Of a DNA stretch of 64,000 nt, positions 8,817 through 16,796 are shown in pieces (the first letter of the stretch is position 1; each line of letters starts with the position of its first letter). The notes under the pieces are model-generated. The model ran no database searches, had not been told where the DNA came from, and was given only the letters and a program-made list of their open reading frames with translations. Source of the stretch: Polynucleobacter sp. HIN11 (GTDB lineage: Bacteria > Pseudomonadota > Gammaproteobacteria > Burkholderiales > Burkholderiaceae). Where the stretch lies: NCBI RefSeq assembly GCF_030297675.1, contig NZ_AP028142.1:868001-932000 (forward strand), written 5' to 3'. A program made the translations under genes and the position numbers.

Positions 8817-9251
8817 TCAGGGTCGGATATAGGCGTATTTGTCCTTAAATTGCAGGTCAGCAATCCGAACCACGCCAGAGGGGGTGAACTCGGCATCTAG
8901 GATAAATTGGTCGCGCTTGAGGTTACGATTGCGCAGGGTAATCTCGCAGACCTCAAAACGTACCCCACGAGACTTTAAAGCGGCAACCAGTGGAGCGTAT
9001 TCGGTTCCATTCTTGTCTTTGCCACCCTCCATCAGAATATCGACCCCGTTGGCATGGGTCACCACAATAATTTTGGTCTGTGGTGAGACATCGAGGTGAT
9101 TGCGTATATTGCGTAAGCCTTTTAAGCCTTGGGTAGCCGCATCATCGATGTGATAAACCACCCGGGTTGATTCGGCTTTTGCTAAATTAGAGCCAATCGT
9201 TAAAGCGATGGCTAGAAAGCCCATCAATACTGTACGAACGAATGCTTTCAT
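8817..9251 (-). CDS. Periplasmic DsrE-family protein
   Basis: A 144-residue protein with an N-terminal signal peptide (residues 1 to about 27, ending NLAKA) and a DsrE/DsrF-like domain. A single conserved cysteine is in FEVCEITLRNRNL near residue 100, the sulfur-carrying position in this fold. DsrE-like proteins transfer persulfide sulfur. A secreted one beside sox could carry sulfane sulfur in the periplasm. It ends the soxYZAXB run, 27 bases after soxB. The role is inference. Confidence 0.78.
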   Translation of the reverse strand: MKAFVRTVLMGFLAIALTIGSNLAKAESTRVVYHIDDAATQGLKGLRNIRNHLDVSPQTKIIVVTHANGVDILMEGGKDKNGTEYAPLVAALKSRGVRFEVCEITLRNRNLKRDQFILDAEFTPSGVVRIADLQFKDKYAYIRP

Positions 9252-9278
9252 ACCATCCTCCAGTTAAAAAAGGAACGA

Positions 9279-11009
9279 CTAAATAGGGGCCATCCCCGGA
9301 TTACCCTTGACACCTTTAATGACAGGCTCATTAAGCTTCACCGCCTTAATGGTCTTCACCTCCCGTAAGTGACGTGCCATTAGATCCCAAATGGCTTCGC
9401 CGCCGGCATTCTTTGCCTCTTCCGAAACCGGCGCCCAGCCAGCTACTTTATAGGTCTTACCTGCCTCAATCAGATTGCCATTTAAGCGCATCTCAGAAAT
9501 GCGTTTGCCAGCACCACCCGCTGGATCAATCGTATATTGCAAGCCACCGACCCGCACCATATCACCACCCTGTTGGTAGTAGGGATCGGGGTTGAATAAA
9601 TTATCAGCGACGTCTTCCAATACGGTTTTGATCATCTCACCACTCATATTGGTGACCGTGGTGTAGGGATAAGTAATCGCGGTCTGATCGAGTAGATGCT
9701 CCATCGTGATCGACTCACCAGGCAATAAGGAGGTGCCCCAACGGAAGCCGGGCGAGAATGAAATCTCCGCATTCTTTTGCTTTAAGAGACCATCTAAGAT
9801 CACTTGATCAAAACTACCATTGAAGTTACCACGGCGATACAAGAGGCCATCGGTCACTGCGAGCTTCTCAGCAAGCTTAGACTCATACGGTGCCCGAATC
9901 TTCTTAATCAAAGCACTCATCCCTGCGTCTGCGGGCAATAAGTTGGAGAATACCGGTAGAAGTTTGTAGCGGAAGTCGCTTACTTTGCCCCCCTTCACAT
10001 CAAAATCCAAAACGCCCAAGAACTTACCGTTCGATCCAGCATTCGTAACTAAGGTGACGCCACCTGGATTTTTCACTTTGACTGGGGCTGGAACGCCATC
10101 GTGCGTATGACCGCCCATGATGGCATCAATCCCTCGCACTCGAGAGGCCATCTTTAAATCCACATCCATGCCATTGTGCGAGAGCACCACAACGACTTTT
10201 GCACCCTTCGCACGCGCTTCATCAACCACCTTTTGCATATTCTCTTCTTGAATACCAAAGGTCCAGTTGGGCGTGAAATAACGCGGGTTCGCAATCGGTG
10301 TGTATGGGAATGCCTGGCCAACCACGGCAACCTGAATACCATTCATGGTCTTCATCGCATAGGGTGCAAAGACCGCATCACCAAAGTCGGCAGTCTTAAT
10401 GTTTTGAGCGACAAATGAGACCTTGCCCCGGAAATCCTTCTCCACAATCTCCATGACGCGTTTCTCACCCAAGGTCATTTCCCAATGGGGGGTCATCACA
10501 TCGACACCCATCGCTAGACAGGCATCTACCATATCCTGACCATTGGTCCATAATGCCGTTCCTGAGCCTTGCCAGGTATCGCCCCCATCAAGCAATAAAG
10601 CGCCAGGTCGGCTCGCCTTAATTTGTTTTACCAAAGTAGCAAGATGAGCAAAGCCGCCGACCTTGCCATAAGTCTTCGCTGCAGAAGCGAAGTCTAAATA
10701 GGTAAACGCATGGGCATCACGCGTGCCAGGCTTCACTCCATAAAACTTCAATAGATACTCGCCCACCAAATGGGGTGGCTTGCCTTCTTGTGCGCCAATG
10801 CCTAAATTGACATTGGGTTCACGAAAGTAGATTGGGAGCAATTGCGCATGGCAATCCGTGAAATGCAAGAAGTGCACATTGCCAAACTTTGGCAGGTCAT
10901 AAAACTTCTGTGCAGCACTTTGAGCATGAGAAAAATTGGACTGCAAGCTCATTCCACCAGCCGATGCCACTGCAAGGGCTTGCAGAAACTCCCGTCTACT
11001 AAAAGACAT
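9279..11009 (-). CDS. soxB: SoxB, thiosulfohydrolase
   Basis: A 576-residue periplasmic enzyme that releases sulfate from the SoxY-bound cysteine S-thiosulfonate, using a dinuclear manganese centre. RREFLQ at residues 5-10, followed by a hydrophobic stretch ending in SHAQ, is a twin-arginine signal. Metal-binding motifs of the metallophosphoesterase/5'-nucleotidase fold are present: HFTDCHAQLLP (D52, H54), LLDGGDTWQGS and IMGGHTHDG. The 5'-nucleotidase C-terminal domain follows. The ATG has GGAG at a good distance. soxX lies 21 bases upstream. Confidence 0.97.
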   Translation of the reverse strand: MSFSRREFLQALAVASAGGMSLQSNFSHAQSAAQKFYDLPKFGNVHFLHFTDCHAQLLPIYFREPNVNLGIGAQEGKPPHLVGEYLLKFYGVKPGTRDAHAFTYLDFASAAKTYGKVGGFAHLATLVKQIKASRPGALLLDGGDTWQGSGTALWTNGQDMVDACLAMGVDVMTPHWEMTLGEKRVMEIVEKDFRGKVSFVAQNIKTADFGDAVFAPYAMKTMNGIQVAVVGQAFPYTPIANPRYFTPNWTFGIQEENMQKVVDEARAKGAKVVVVLSHNGMDVDLKMASRVRGIDAIMGGHTHDGVPAPVKVKNPGGVTLVTNAGSNGKFLGVLDFDVKGGKVSDFRYKLLPVFSNLLPADAGMSALIKKIRAPYESKLAEKLAVTDGLLYRRGNFNGSFDQVILDGLLKQKNAEISFSPGFRWGTSLLPGESITMEHLLDQTAITYPYTTVTNMSGEMIKTVLEDVADNLFNPDPYYQQGGDMVRVGGLQYTIDPAGGAGKRISEMRLNGNLIEAGKTYKVAGWAPVSEEAKNAGGEAIWDLMARHLREVKTIKAVKLNEPVIKGVKGNPGMAPI

Positions 11010-11029
11010 ACAACTCCTTTGAAATTGGT

Positions 11030-11638
11030 TTACTGATTAACGGGGGAGTTCGGATCTAATAACAAGGCCATCACGTCTTGCATTTGTTTCTCGGTCAACA
11101 AATTGAAGTGACCAAAGCGCGGCATATTACTGCACACGTTATAAGCCTTCGAGTTATAAATCCGATTCCAGGTATAGGTCACAACTTCTTTGCTGTAGCC
11201 GCGTAGCTTGCCGTAGTTCCAGAGGCTTGGGCCGATGTTTCCGTAGGAAAGTTCTGCTTTATTAATTTGATGACAGTTATAGCAACCACCACCATTCACC
11301 GCATCCGCTTTATCACTCCAGGTCGCGCCGCGACCACTCTGCGCAACTCGCTCACCGGCCTTCCAGTCGCCGATGTATTTGCCATCAGCGGGTTGCTTAA
11401 TGCTTGCCATATTGGCCTTCTGAATCGACTCAGCCTGCTTAGGGTTGCCTTTACCTGCTAATACCGCAGGGTCCGAGCAATACTTTTGTGCTGCGTCTTG
11501 CTTCAGACGATCAATCGAGGCAATGCCTTTCGTTTGAAAACTATCCTTCATCATCTTGTCAAACTTTGCATCGGCGAAGGCAGACCCCATGGGTAACGCC
11601 AATAATGTTGCTGCTGTAATTAGATATTTATTCTTCAT
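11030..11638 (-). CDS. soxX: SoxX, monoheme cytochrome subunit of SoxAX
   Basis: A 202-residue secreted cytochrome c (signal peptide 1-22). Together with SoxA it joins thiosulfate to the SoxY cysteine. Its heme motif is CYNCH at 119-123, and MPRFGHFNLLTEKQMQDVMALL near the C-terminus supplies the probable methionine ligand. It is longer than minimal SoxX because of about 90 residues between signal and heme domain. GGAG precedes the ATG. It lies directly after soxA in the same direction. Confidence 0.94.
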   Translation of the reverse strand: MKNKYLITAATLLALPMGSAFADAKFDKMMKDSFQTKGIASIDRLKQDAAQKYCSDPAVLAGKGNPKQAESIQKANMASIKQPADGKYIGDWKAGERVAQSGRGATWSDKADAVNGGGCYNCHQINKAELSYGNIGPSLWNYGKLRGYSKEVVTYTWNRIYNSKAYNVCSNMPRFGHFNLLTEKQMQDVMALLLDPNSPVNQ

Positions 11639-11653
11639 GTTGTTCTCCAGCGA

Positions 11654-12523
11654 TTAGCGTTTCAAACCAGGAGCGGCCATCTTGCCGCCATTTGCCGTGA
11701 CGGCCATATACATCGATACCGCAATCGTGTCATCGGATATATAGATCGGCTCTGGGAAACGTTGCTGACGATAACAATCGTTCAAACGGTATTGCATGGT
11801 CCAGAAGGTACCGCTTGATACGCGATACGCTGGCCAAGCACCCCAACCGAGCGCGGCGCCCTTTTGTTGGGTTAAATCAGGCAAATCTTGCAAGCGAATC
11901 CGCTTACCAGGATCAGCATGGCAGGAAGCGCATGAGAAATCCATTGGCCCGGCTTGATAGAAGAATGACTTCTTACCAAGTTCGTACATTTCTTTCTCTT
12001 TCGGATGCTTCACCGAAACATTAATGGTTGAACCTTTGGAGTTCGCAACTACATAAGCGACAATCGCTTCGACATCTTTGCGCTTGCCTTGACCAAAATT
12101 ACCAGCAATGATTTCTTTTGCATCGAAACCTTGTAGACGTTCCATGCAGGTCACAATGCGTGACTCAAGGTCTTGAACTTTATTGGTGTCTTTGAAGTAC
12201 TTAGGCAACACAGCATAGACACCTTTCACAACACCAGGCCCTAAACCAAGATCACACTTTTCTAGAGTGGCGTTCTTGGGGCCCATGGCTTTCTTCCATA
12301 GTTCCTCACCAGCCATTTCATACAAATCAGAGGGATTACCATCAGCAATCATCGCACGGTACTTCTCAATCTCAGCCGTTGGTGCGCCGGCCGGGGCAGC
12401 AGCGGCTGCCTGTGGAGCGGGCGCGGGAGCCGCTGCTTTCTTAGGTGGCTCAGGCGTAGTACATGCTTGCAGAACAAATAGCGACGACACAAACAGTGCC
12501 CCGCGAGTCCAATGTTGTCTCAT
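11654..12523 (-). CDS. soxA: SoxA, cytochrome subunit of SoxAX, apparently single-heme and lipid-anchored
   Basis: A 289-residue SoxA. The only heme motif is CASCH at 198-202, and the catalytic persulfide cysteine is probably C250 in RLNDCYRQQRFPEP. The N-terminal cytochrome-like domain has lost its CXXCH and keeps two cysteines (C90, C126), as in single-heme SoxA proteins. The N-terminus has FVLQAC (C21), a probable lipobox, followed by an alanine/proline-rich linker to about residue 50, so the protein may be anchored to a membrane. Most described SoxA proteins are soluble. Gene order soxY-Z-A-X-B is standard. Confidence 0.95.
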   Translation of the reverse strand: MRQHWTRGALFVSSLFVLQACTTPEPPKKAAAPAPAPQAAAAAPAGAPTAEIEKYRAMIADGNPSDLYEMAGEELWKKAMGPKNATLEKCDLGLGPGVVKGVYAVLPKYFKDTNKVQDLESRIVTCMERLQGFDAKEIIAGNFGQGKRKDVEAIVAYVVANSKGSTINVSVKHPKEKEMYELGKKSFFYQAGPMDFSCASCHADPGKRIRLQDLPDLTQQKGAALGWGAWPAYRVSSGTFWTMQYRLNDCYRQQRFPEPIYISDDTIAVSMYMAVTANGGKMAAPGLKR

Positions 12524-12568
12524 AGTATCCCTCTTCTTGTTATTAATCAGTGAAGCACAAACTACGGA

Positions 12569-12877
12569 TTACGAAACGGTTGCCTCATCGGTCCGTTTGC
12601 CACCCTTGTTATCAACCCAGCTAACGGTGACTTTGTCGCCTTTGGCGCCTTTGTACTTGAAGTTCAAGAATGGGTCTTTGGATACTGCTGGGCCAAACTC
12701 GCCCACAAAGACATCTTTACCATTGGCTTTGGCAGTTACGGTGCTAATAAACCATGCTGGAATCGCCTTGCCAGACGCATCTTTGCGTTGACCAGTTTCC
12801 ATATCATGTTTCATTAGGATTTTGACATCCACTACACCGCCGCTCTCGGTTGCTCGTACGCGCATCGGATCTGACAT
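12569..12877 (-). CDS. soxZ: SoxZ, sulfur-carrier complex subunit
   Basis: A 102-residue protein that pairs with SoxY to form the carrier on which thiosulfate sulfur is oxidised. The immunoglobulin-like SoxZ fold is recognised by DPMRVRATESGGVVDVKILM near the start, then HDMETG, IPAWFISTV and the C-terminal VSWVDNKGGKRTDEATV. It has no signal peptide, as usual: it is exported bound to twin-arginine SoxY. GAGAGGAAG lies before the ATG. It is placed 52 bases after soxY. Confidence 0.96.
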   Translation of the reverse strand: MSDPMRVRATESGGVVDVKILMKHDMETGQRKDASGKAIPAWFISTVTAKANGKDVFVGEFGPAVSKDPFLNFKYKGAKGDKVTVSWVDNKGGKRTDEATVS

Positions 12878-12929
12878 TTTGCTTCCTCTCTAATTCGTTA
12901 AATAAGTAATCGACTATTCGGCTTAATCA

Positions 12930-13382
12930 TTAACCGCCGCAACCACCGAGGGTTACTTTCACTTCTTTCACGGCCACACTCCACTTGTTATCGGCTTTTA
13001 CTAAAGCGTAGACATTGGAGGTTTGACCCATCTTGATACGAGTTGTAACAAATGGCTCGGTCCCGGCTGGAATGAAAAACTGAGCAGCGAGTGCGCTGGG
13101 GTTCTTATCCACCAAAATTGCCATTTGCTGGGCCTTGAGGGTGGTATTAATGCCAACAGGAACCACGGCGCCGTTCTCGGCAATATCGGGTGCGATCATG
13201 GTAATTGCTGCCGAGGTCTCTGGCTTACCAGCACCTAGCACTTTGAACACATCATCCAAAGTTTTACCTTCAAAGGCGGCTTTGTTCCACTCTTGCGCTT
13301 GTGCGGGAGTAATCAAACCTGCTGAAGCCATCAAGCCAAAGATGGCTGAGTATTTCAGTACATCACGTCGTTGCATATCCAT
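12930..13382 (-). CDS. soxY: SoxY, sulfur-carrying subunit
   Basis: A 150-residue periplasmic carrier. The swinging arm ends in GGCGG, with the carrier cysteine third from last, where sulfur intermediates are attached. RRDVLK at residues 5-10 followed by a hydrophobic segment and PAQA is a twin-arginine signal that also carries SoxZ. AAGGAG stands at a good distance before ATG 13382. It starts the soxYZAXB run. The 110 bases upstream hold an inverted repeat (13446-13475) that separates it from the cytochrome gene. Confidence 0.97.
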   Translation of the reverse strand: MDMQRRDVLKYSAIFGLMASAGLITPAQAQEWNKAAFEGKTLDDVFKVLGAGKPETSAAITMIAPDIAENGAVVPVGINTTLKAQQMAILVDKNPSALAAQFFIPAGTEPFVTTRIKMGQTSNVYALVKADNKWSVAVKEVKVTLGGCGG

Positions 13383-13445
13383 AAAAACTCCTTGTTATCA
13401 ACTGCTACTCATTCGTTGTTGCTTACCTAAAACTATAAAGCCGAT

Positions 13446-13475
13446 GGGGTGTTACCTTCGTTAGTAATAACCCCT
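13446..13475 (-). promoter_or_regulatory. Inverted repeat between cytochrome c and soxY
   Basis: On the plus strand GGGGTGTTAC at 13446-13455 faces GTAATAACCCC at 13464-13474, giving a stem of about ten pairs with one bulge around a loop of about eight bases. No T-run follows in the direction of transcription, so it is not a standard terminator. It may be a processing or partial-termination element, or an operator. Function is inferred from position only. Confidence 0.4.
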
Positions 13476-13492
13476 AATTTCTGACGAAATGC

Positions 13493-13819
13493 TTATTTTG
13501 CTCCACTCAAGATCCACTGCACGATCGCTTTGTTATCAGCATCCGATAACTGCGCTTGAGCAGGCATTGGAATTGGACCCCAAACACCTGATCCTCCGGC
13601 CTTGACCTTCTTCTCTAACTTCGCTTGGGCGTCGGCTTGACCTTTGTATTTATTAGCAATATCTGCCAATGAGGGGCCAACCATTTTGGCAGCTGGAGCA
13701 TGGCATGCGGCGCAGCCATTCTTTTTAAATAGCTCTCCTGGGGAGGCATAGACCGCACCTGCGAATAGAGCCGCCGAACTAAGCACTGCCATTTTTCCAA
13801 CTAAATTACGAACTTTCAT
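13493..13819 (-). CDS. Cytochrome c551/c552-type monoheme protein
   Basis: A 108-residue secreted class I cytochrome c with a signal peptide ending VYA (about residue 25), heme motif CAACH near residue 36-40 and the methionine ligand in WGPIPMPAQAQLSDAD. The last 74 residues match the C-terminal domain of neighbouring SoxD at 59 of 74 positions by hand alignment, so one arose from the other by duplication. It is the likely electron acceptor for SoxCD or SoxAX. It lies 31 bases after soxD and is probably cotranscribed with it. Confidence 0.9.
   Translation of the reverse strand: MKVRNLVGKMAVLSSAALFAGAVYASPGELFKKNGCAACHAPAAKMVGPSLADIANKYKGQADAQAKLEKKVKAGGSGVWGPIPMPAQAQLSDADNKAIVQWILSGAK
13496..13717 (-). 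repeat. Cytochrome domain duplicate, copy in c551 gene
   Basis: The last 74 codons of the free cytochrome gene, paired with 13854-14075 in soxD. The two repeats are in direct orientation with start-to-start spacing of 358 bases. This indicates tandem duplication followed by fusion or fission. Confidence 0.85.
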
Positions 13820-13850
13820 ATTGTTCCTTTATTTCAAGTGTTAACTAATC

Positions 13851-14969
13851 TTATTTGCCGCCGTTTAACATCCACTGCACCAAAGTCTTATTGTCGGCAT
13901 CCGAGAGTTGTGGTTGAGCGGGCATTGGAATTGCACCCCAGACTCCCGCACCACCCGCCTTCACTTTCTTCTCAAGTATCGCTTGCGCATTGGCAACGCC
14001 TTTGTACTTATTGGCAATATCCGCAATCGATGGGCCTACTAATTTCGCTGCAGGTGCGTGGCAAGCCGAGCAATTTTCTTTCTTGAATAAATCCGCAGGA
14101 CCCGCCGCTTTCGGCGCCGCAGCACTTGCAGTCGATACCATCATCATGCCGGCCGCTGGCAAAGCAGATAAAGGTGGTTTGGTGGTATCAACTCCGCGAT
14201 ACGGACCATACTCTCGGTTTTGCTCTGCCAGGTTATTGTGCGCATTGCGAGCATAGTCAGGTAAGACCGATCCAATCGCAACGTGTTGGGCGCAATTGCT
14301 CATACAAGCTGTATTCTTCACATCGGGTGTACCCTTCACGGTCCATAAACCGTGTTTCTGGGTCATGCCATTGCGATTAGGCATCATGCCTTGCACTTGC
14401 GCAATATTTTTGTTCGATAGTACAAAGTCATCCGGAACCACTTCACTCAAGTTGAGCATGAAAGCAACTAGCGCATAGGTCTCGTCAACCGTCAGTGTGC
14501 GCGGCGCATTCCATGGCATGGCACGATAAACATAATCCCACAAAGTTGAGATCGTGGCCACCTTCATAATCGTGGTTCGCTGCGGTTGCTTCTCACTCGT
14601 TAATGAAGCAACACGACCGGTTTTAACATCATCCTTTGTGGTTCCACCGGCAATTGGCGTAAAGACCTCGTTGGATTCGCCGAATGTGCCATGGCAGCTC
14701 GCACATTTTTGCTCCCAAATACCCTGCCCCTTGGATACTGAGCCAGATCCAGGTGGTAAGCCCTTAAAGTCAGGGCGCACATCAATGTCCCAGGCTGCTA
14801 CTTCTGCAGGGGTCGCATTACGGCCCATATTCATATAGGGCTTTGGTTTGCTTACCGCTGGAGTAGCTTGAGCCGTTTGCGCATGCGCTGCACCGCTGGA
14901 GAAAATAACAGTAGCAACTAGGGCGCTTGCAAAAATGGGTTTCATCAAAACATTAGCCGACTTGAACAT
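13851..14969 (-). CDS. soxD: SoxD, diheme cytochrome subunit of sulfane dehydrogenase
   Basis: A 372-residue SoxD with a signal peptide, an N-terminal cytochrome domain (CASCH 89-93), a linker rich in Ala, Pro and Met (about 260-290), and a C-terminal c551-like domain (CSACH 300-304, distal IPMPAQ). With SoxC it oxidises sulfane sulfur on SoxY and removes six electrons. The frame stays open to 15125, but ATG 14969 has GAGGT five bases upstream and gives a proper signal peptide. It overlaps soxC by 17 bases. ATG 14945 is a possible alternative. Confidence 0.93.
   Translation of the reverse strand: MFKSANVLMKPIFASALVATVIFSSGAAHAQTAQATPAVSKPKPYMNMGRNATPAEVAAWDIDVRPDFKGLPPGSGSVSKGQGIWEQKCASCHGTFGESNEVFTPIAGGTTKDDVKTGRVASLTSEKQPQRTTIMKVATISTLWDYVYRAMPWNAPRTLTVDETYALVAFMLNLSEVVPDDFVLSNKNIAQVQGMMPNRNGMTQKHGLWTVKGTPDVKNTACMSNCAQHVAIGSVLPDYARNAHNNLAEQNREYGPYRGVDTTKPPLSALPAAGMMMVSTASAAAPKAAGPADLFKKENCSACHAPAAKLVGPSIADIANKYKGVANAQAILEKKVKAGGAGVWGAIPMPAQPQLSDADNKTLVQWMLNGGK
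13854..14075 (-). repeat. Cytochrome domain duplicate, copy in soxD
   Basis: The last 74 codons of soxD. They align without gaps to the last 74 codons (13496-13717) of the next gene, with 59 of 74 residues the same by hand count. The DNA copies are clearly related but diverged. The direct repeat could support recombination between the genes. Confidence 0.85.
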
Positions 14970-16332
14970 TGCTGACCTCGCCATTGGTATCAACCTTCCA
15001 CGATTGAATTGCATTGTTGTGATAGATGGAGCGCGTACCACGCACGGCTCGTAATTGACGAATCGTGGGTTGCACATAACCCGTGTCATCGATCGCACGC
15101 GATTGCATGATGGTGGGCGAGCCATCCCAAACCCAATCGATGTTAAAGCGCGTAAGAGCCTTCGTCAGGATGGGGGTCTCAAGCCGTGCTGTACGCCAAT
15201 TATTACCACCATCAAACGAGACATCCACGCGCTTGATCTTGCCACGACCCGACCACGCCAAACCACTCACGTTGTAGTAACCCTTATCAAAGAGTTGCTG
15301 ACCACCTGATGGTGTAGTGATGACGGATTTGCATTCCTGAATTGAAGTGTATTGACGATGCAAGCCATCTGGCATCAAATCAATATAGTGAATTGCCTCA
15401 TCCTTGGTGGCGTATTTCATATCACCCACCTCAATACGTCGTAACCACTTCACCCAACTGACGCCCTGCACACCTGGCACGACCAAGCGGAGTGGGAAGC
15501 CATTTTCTGGGCGCAACATCTCACCATTCATGCCCCAAGCAACGATGACATCGTCCAACGCCATTTCCATGGAGATGGTGCGGGTCATACCTGAGCCATC
15601 GCCACCTTCGGCCAAAATGTACTTGCCCTTCTTTAGATCAGCGCCACAGATATCCAGAAGCGTTGATAGTGGTACGCCCGTGAACTCGCAGCATGAGAGC
15701 ATGCCATGGGTATATTGCACGGTTGGTACAGCCACATTGCCCCACTCTAAACCGGTATTGGCACCGCACTCGATAAAGTGAATGCGTGATACCGATGGCA
15801 ATCGTAAGAGGTCGTTCATCGTGAACACTTTTTCATTCTTCACGAGGCCATTAATCATCAAGCGATGCTTATTGGGATCAATGTTGTACCAACCCTGATG
15901 GTGGCGCTCGAAGTGCAAGCCGTTGGGCGTAATGATGCCAAACAGTCCTTGCAGTGGTGTAAACGCCACGGATGCCGCCGATACGCGGGTTAATCCTGGT
16001 GACTCGCGACGGATTAAGTTCTTTTCATAAATGGATGGGGTGCCATAGGGCTCGGTAGCTACATTCTTACCGAGAGTCGTTTGCCAAATTTGCTTCTCCA
16101 GAATCGCTGGGTCGCCCTGGGGATTAGCAAGGGCCAAGCCGCTTCCTGCAGCGCCTACACCACCAAGGGCCGCCATGAAACTCTTGCGCAGAAATCCGCG
16201 GCGGGTCTCATCAGCGCCATGTTGGTTGATTTCAGCGATTGTCTCTTGCGACAGAAAGTTCTCGGGTGCCTTCCGAATGAGATTCGGATTACCCAGAGAT
16301 TGCGTGGTTTTGGTTCGTTCACTCATATTCAT
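14953..16332 (-). CDS. soxC: SoxC, molybdenum subunit of sulfane dehydrogenase
   Basis: A 459-residue sulfite-oxidase-family protein. RRGFLRK at 44-50 plus a hydrophobic stretch is a twin-arginine signal set unusually far in, after a polar N-terminus. The molybdenum-binding cysteine is C189 in FIECGANTGLEWG. The molybdopterin domain and the C-terminal dimerisation domain (about 320-450) follow in normal order. With SoxD it acts in the periplasm, allowing complete oxidation of thiosulfate to sulfate. ATG codons lie at 16332 and 16326, with little to separate them. soxR ends 39 bases upstream. Confidence 0.96.
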   Translation of the reverse strand: MNMSERTKTTQSLGNPNLIRKAPENFLSQETIAEINQHGADETRRGFLRKSFMAALGGVGAAGSGLALANPQGDPAILEKQIWQTTLGKNVATEPYGTPSIYEKNLIRRESPGLTRVSAASVAFTPLQGLFGIITPNGLHFERHHQGWYNIDPNKHRLMINGLVKNEKVFTMNDLLRLPSVSRIHFIECGANTGLEWGNVAVPTVQYTHGMLSCCEFTGVPLSTLLDICGADLKKGKYILAEGGDGSGMTRTISMEMALDDVIVAWGMNGEMLRPENGFPLRLVVPGVQGVSWVKWLRRIEVGDMKYATKDEAIHYIDLMPDGLHRQYTSIQECKSVITTPSGGQQLFDKGYYNVSGLAWSGRGKIKRVDVSFDGGNNWRTARLETPILTKALTRFNIDWVWDGSPTIMQSRAIDDTGYVQPTIRQLRAVRGTRSIYHNNAIQSWKVDTNGEVSNVQVG

Positions 16333-16371
16333 TAAGGATTAGATGGTTAAACAAAAATTCATCAGACTTAA

Positions 16372-16746
16372 TCAAGACAATTCATTCATGACGCGGCCAC
16401 AAACGCGTTGACAGATTTCAAGCGTGGCGTCGTCGCAGATCGAGTAATAAACCGTGGTGCCAACCTTACGACGCGCCAATATTCCAGCCTGATGGAGGGT
16501 GCCTAAATGTCGCGATACATTCGCTTGACTCGATTTCGAGAACTCAATCACCTCACTAACGGATTTTTCACCCTCGCATAATGCATACATGATGCGCAGA
16601 CGGGATGGCTCAGCAAGAACCGCAAAGAACGCAGAGACCTCTTTAAAAAGGGTTTCCATTTGTTCCGGGGATAAATGTTTTTTAGACAAGCCAACCGCAA
16701 AGCCCTGGGCTACAGAGTTTTTAGTTTGAGGTAATGGACTTGACAT
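16372..16746 (-). CDS. soxR: ArsR-family sulfur-responsive repressor, SoxR-like
   Basis: A 124-residue winged-helix regulator, the ArsR type found in sox and bigR loci, unrelated to the redox SoxR of enteric bacteria. The recognition helix is in VSEVIEFSKSSQANVSRHLGTLHQAG (about 63-88). Cysteines C57, C104, C112 and C116 are present, and C57 with one of the later ones could form the sulfur-sensing switch of BigR/SqrR proteins. The start ATG is preceded by a 22-base palindrome rather than a Shine-Dalgarno, so the message may be nearly leaderless. Codon 30 (ATG at 16659, with GGA upstream) is an alternative start. Confidence 0.9.
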   Translation of the reverse strand: MSSPLPQTKNSVAQGFAVGLSKKHLSPEQMETLFKEVSAFFAVLAEPSRLRIMYALCEGEKSVSEVIEFSKSSQANVSRHLGTLHQAGILARRKVGTTVYYSICDDATLEICQRVCGRVMNELS

Positions 16747-16747
16747 A

Positions 16748-16769
16748 AATATGCGTAATTGCGCATATT
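16748..16769. promoter_or_regulatory. Probable SoxR operator, 22-base palindrome
   Basis: Arms AATATGCG and CGCATATT flank T-AATT-G, so 10 of 11 base pairs are symmetric. It lies one base before the soxR start codon on the minus strand and 131 bases before modB. A TAATAT at 16765-16770 (minus strand) could be the soxR -10 element, so a bound repressor would block transcription. It is the strongest palindrome in the intergenic region, and its size fits ArsR-family operators. The binding protein is inferred. Confidence 0.7.
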
Positions 16770-16776
16770 ACACCGA

Positions 16777-16796
16777 ATATTTGTCTAAATAAATAT
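16777..16796. promoter_or_regulatory. Second, weaker inverted repeat in the soxR-modB gap
   Basis: ATATTT and AAATAT are separated by eight bases (GTCTAAAT). The site lies eight bases from the main palindrome and shares its ATAT ends. It may be an accessory SoxR site or simply AT-rich DNA. The remaining sequence to 16900 shows no clear promoter. Confidence 0.3.

Noticed and set aside
12267..12791. A 174-codon plus-strand open frame opposite soxA and soxZ
   Set aside because: It is antisense to two certain genes and rich in Ala/Gly repeats produced by the reverse of the soxA Ala/Pro linker. No family motif or ribosome-binding site supports it.
14970..15125. Extension of soxD far into soxC
   Set aside because: ATG 14969 has a good ribosome-binding site and opens a proper signal peptide. 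The upstream part is a soxC shadow.
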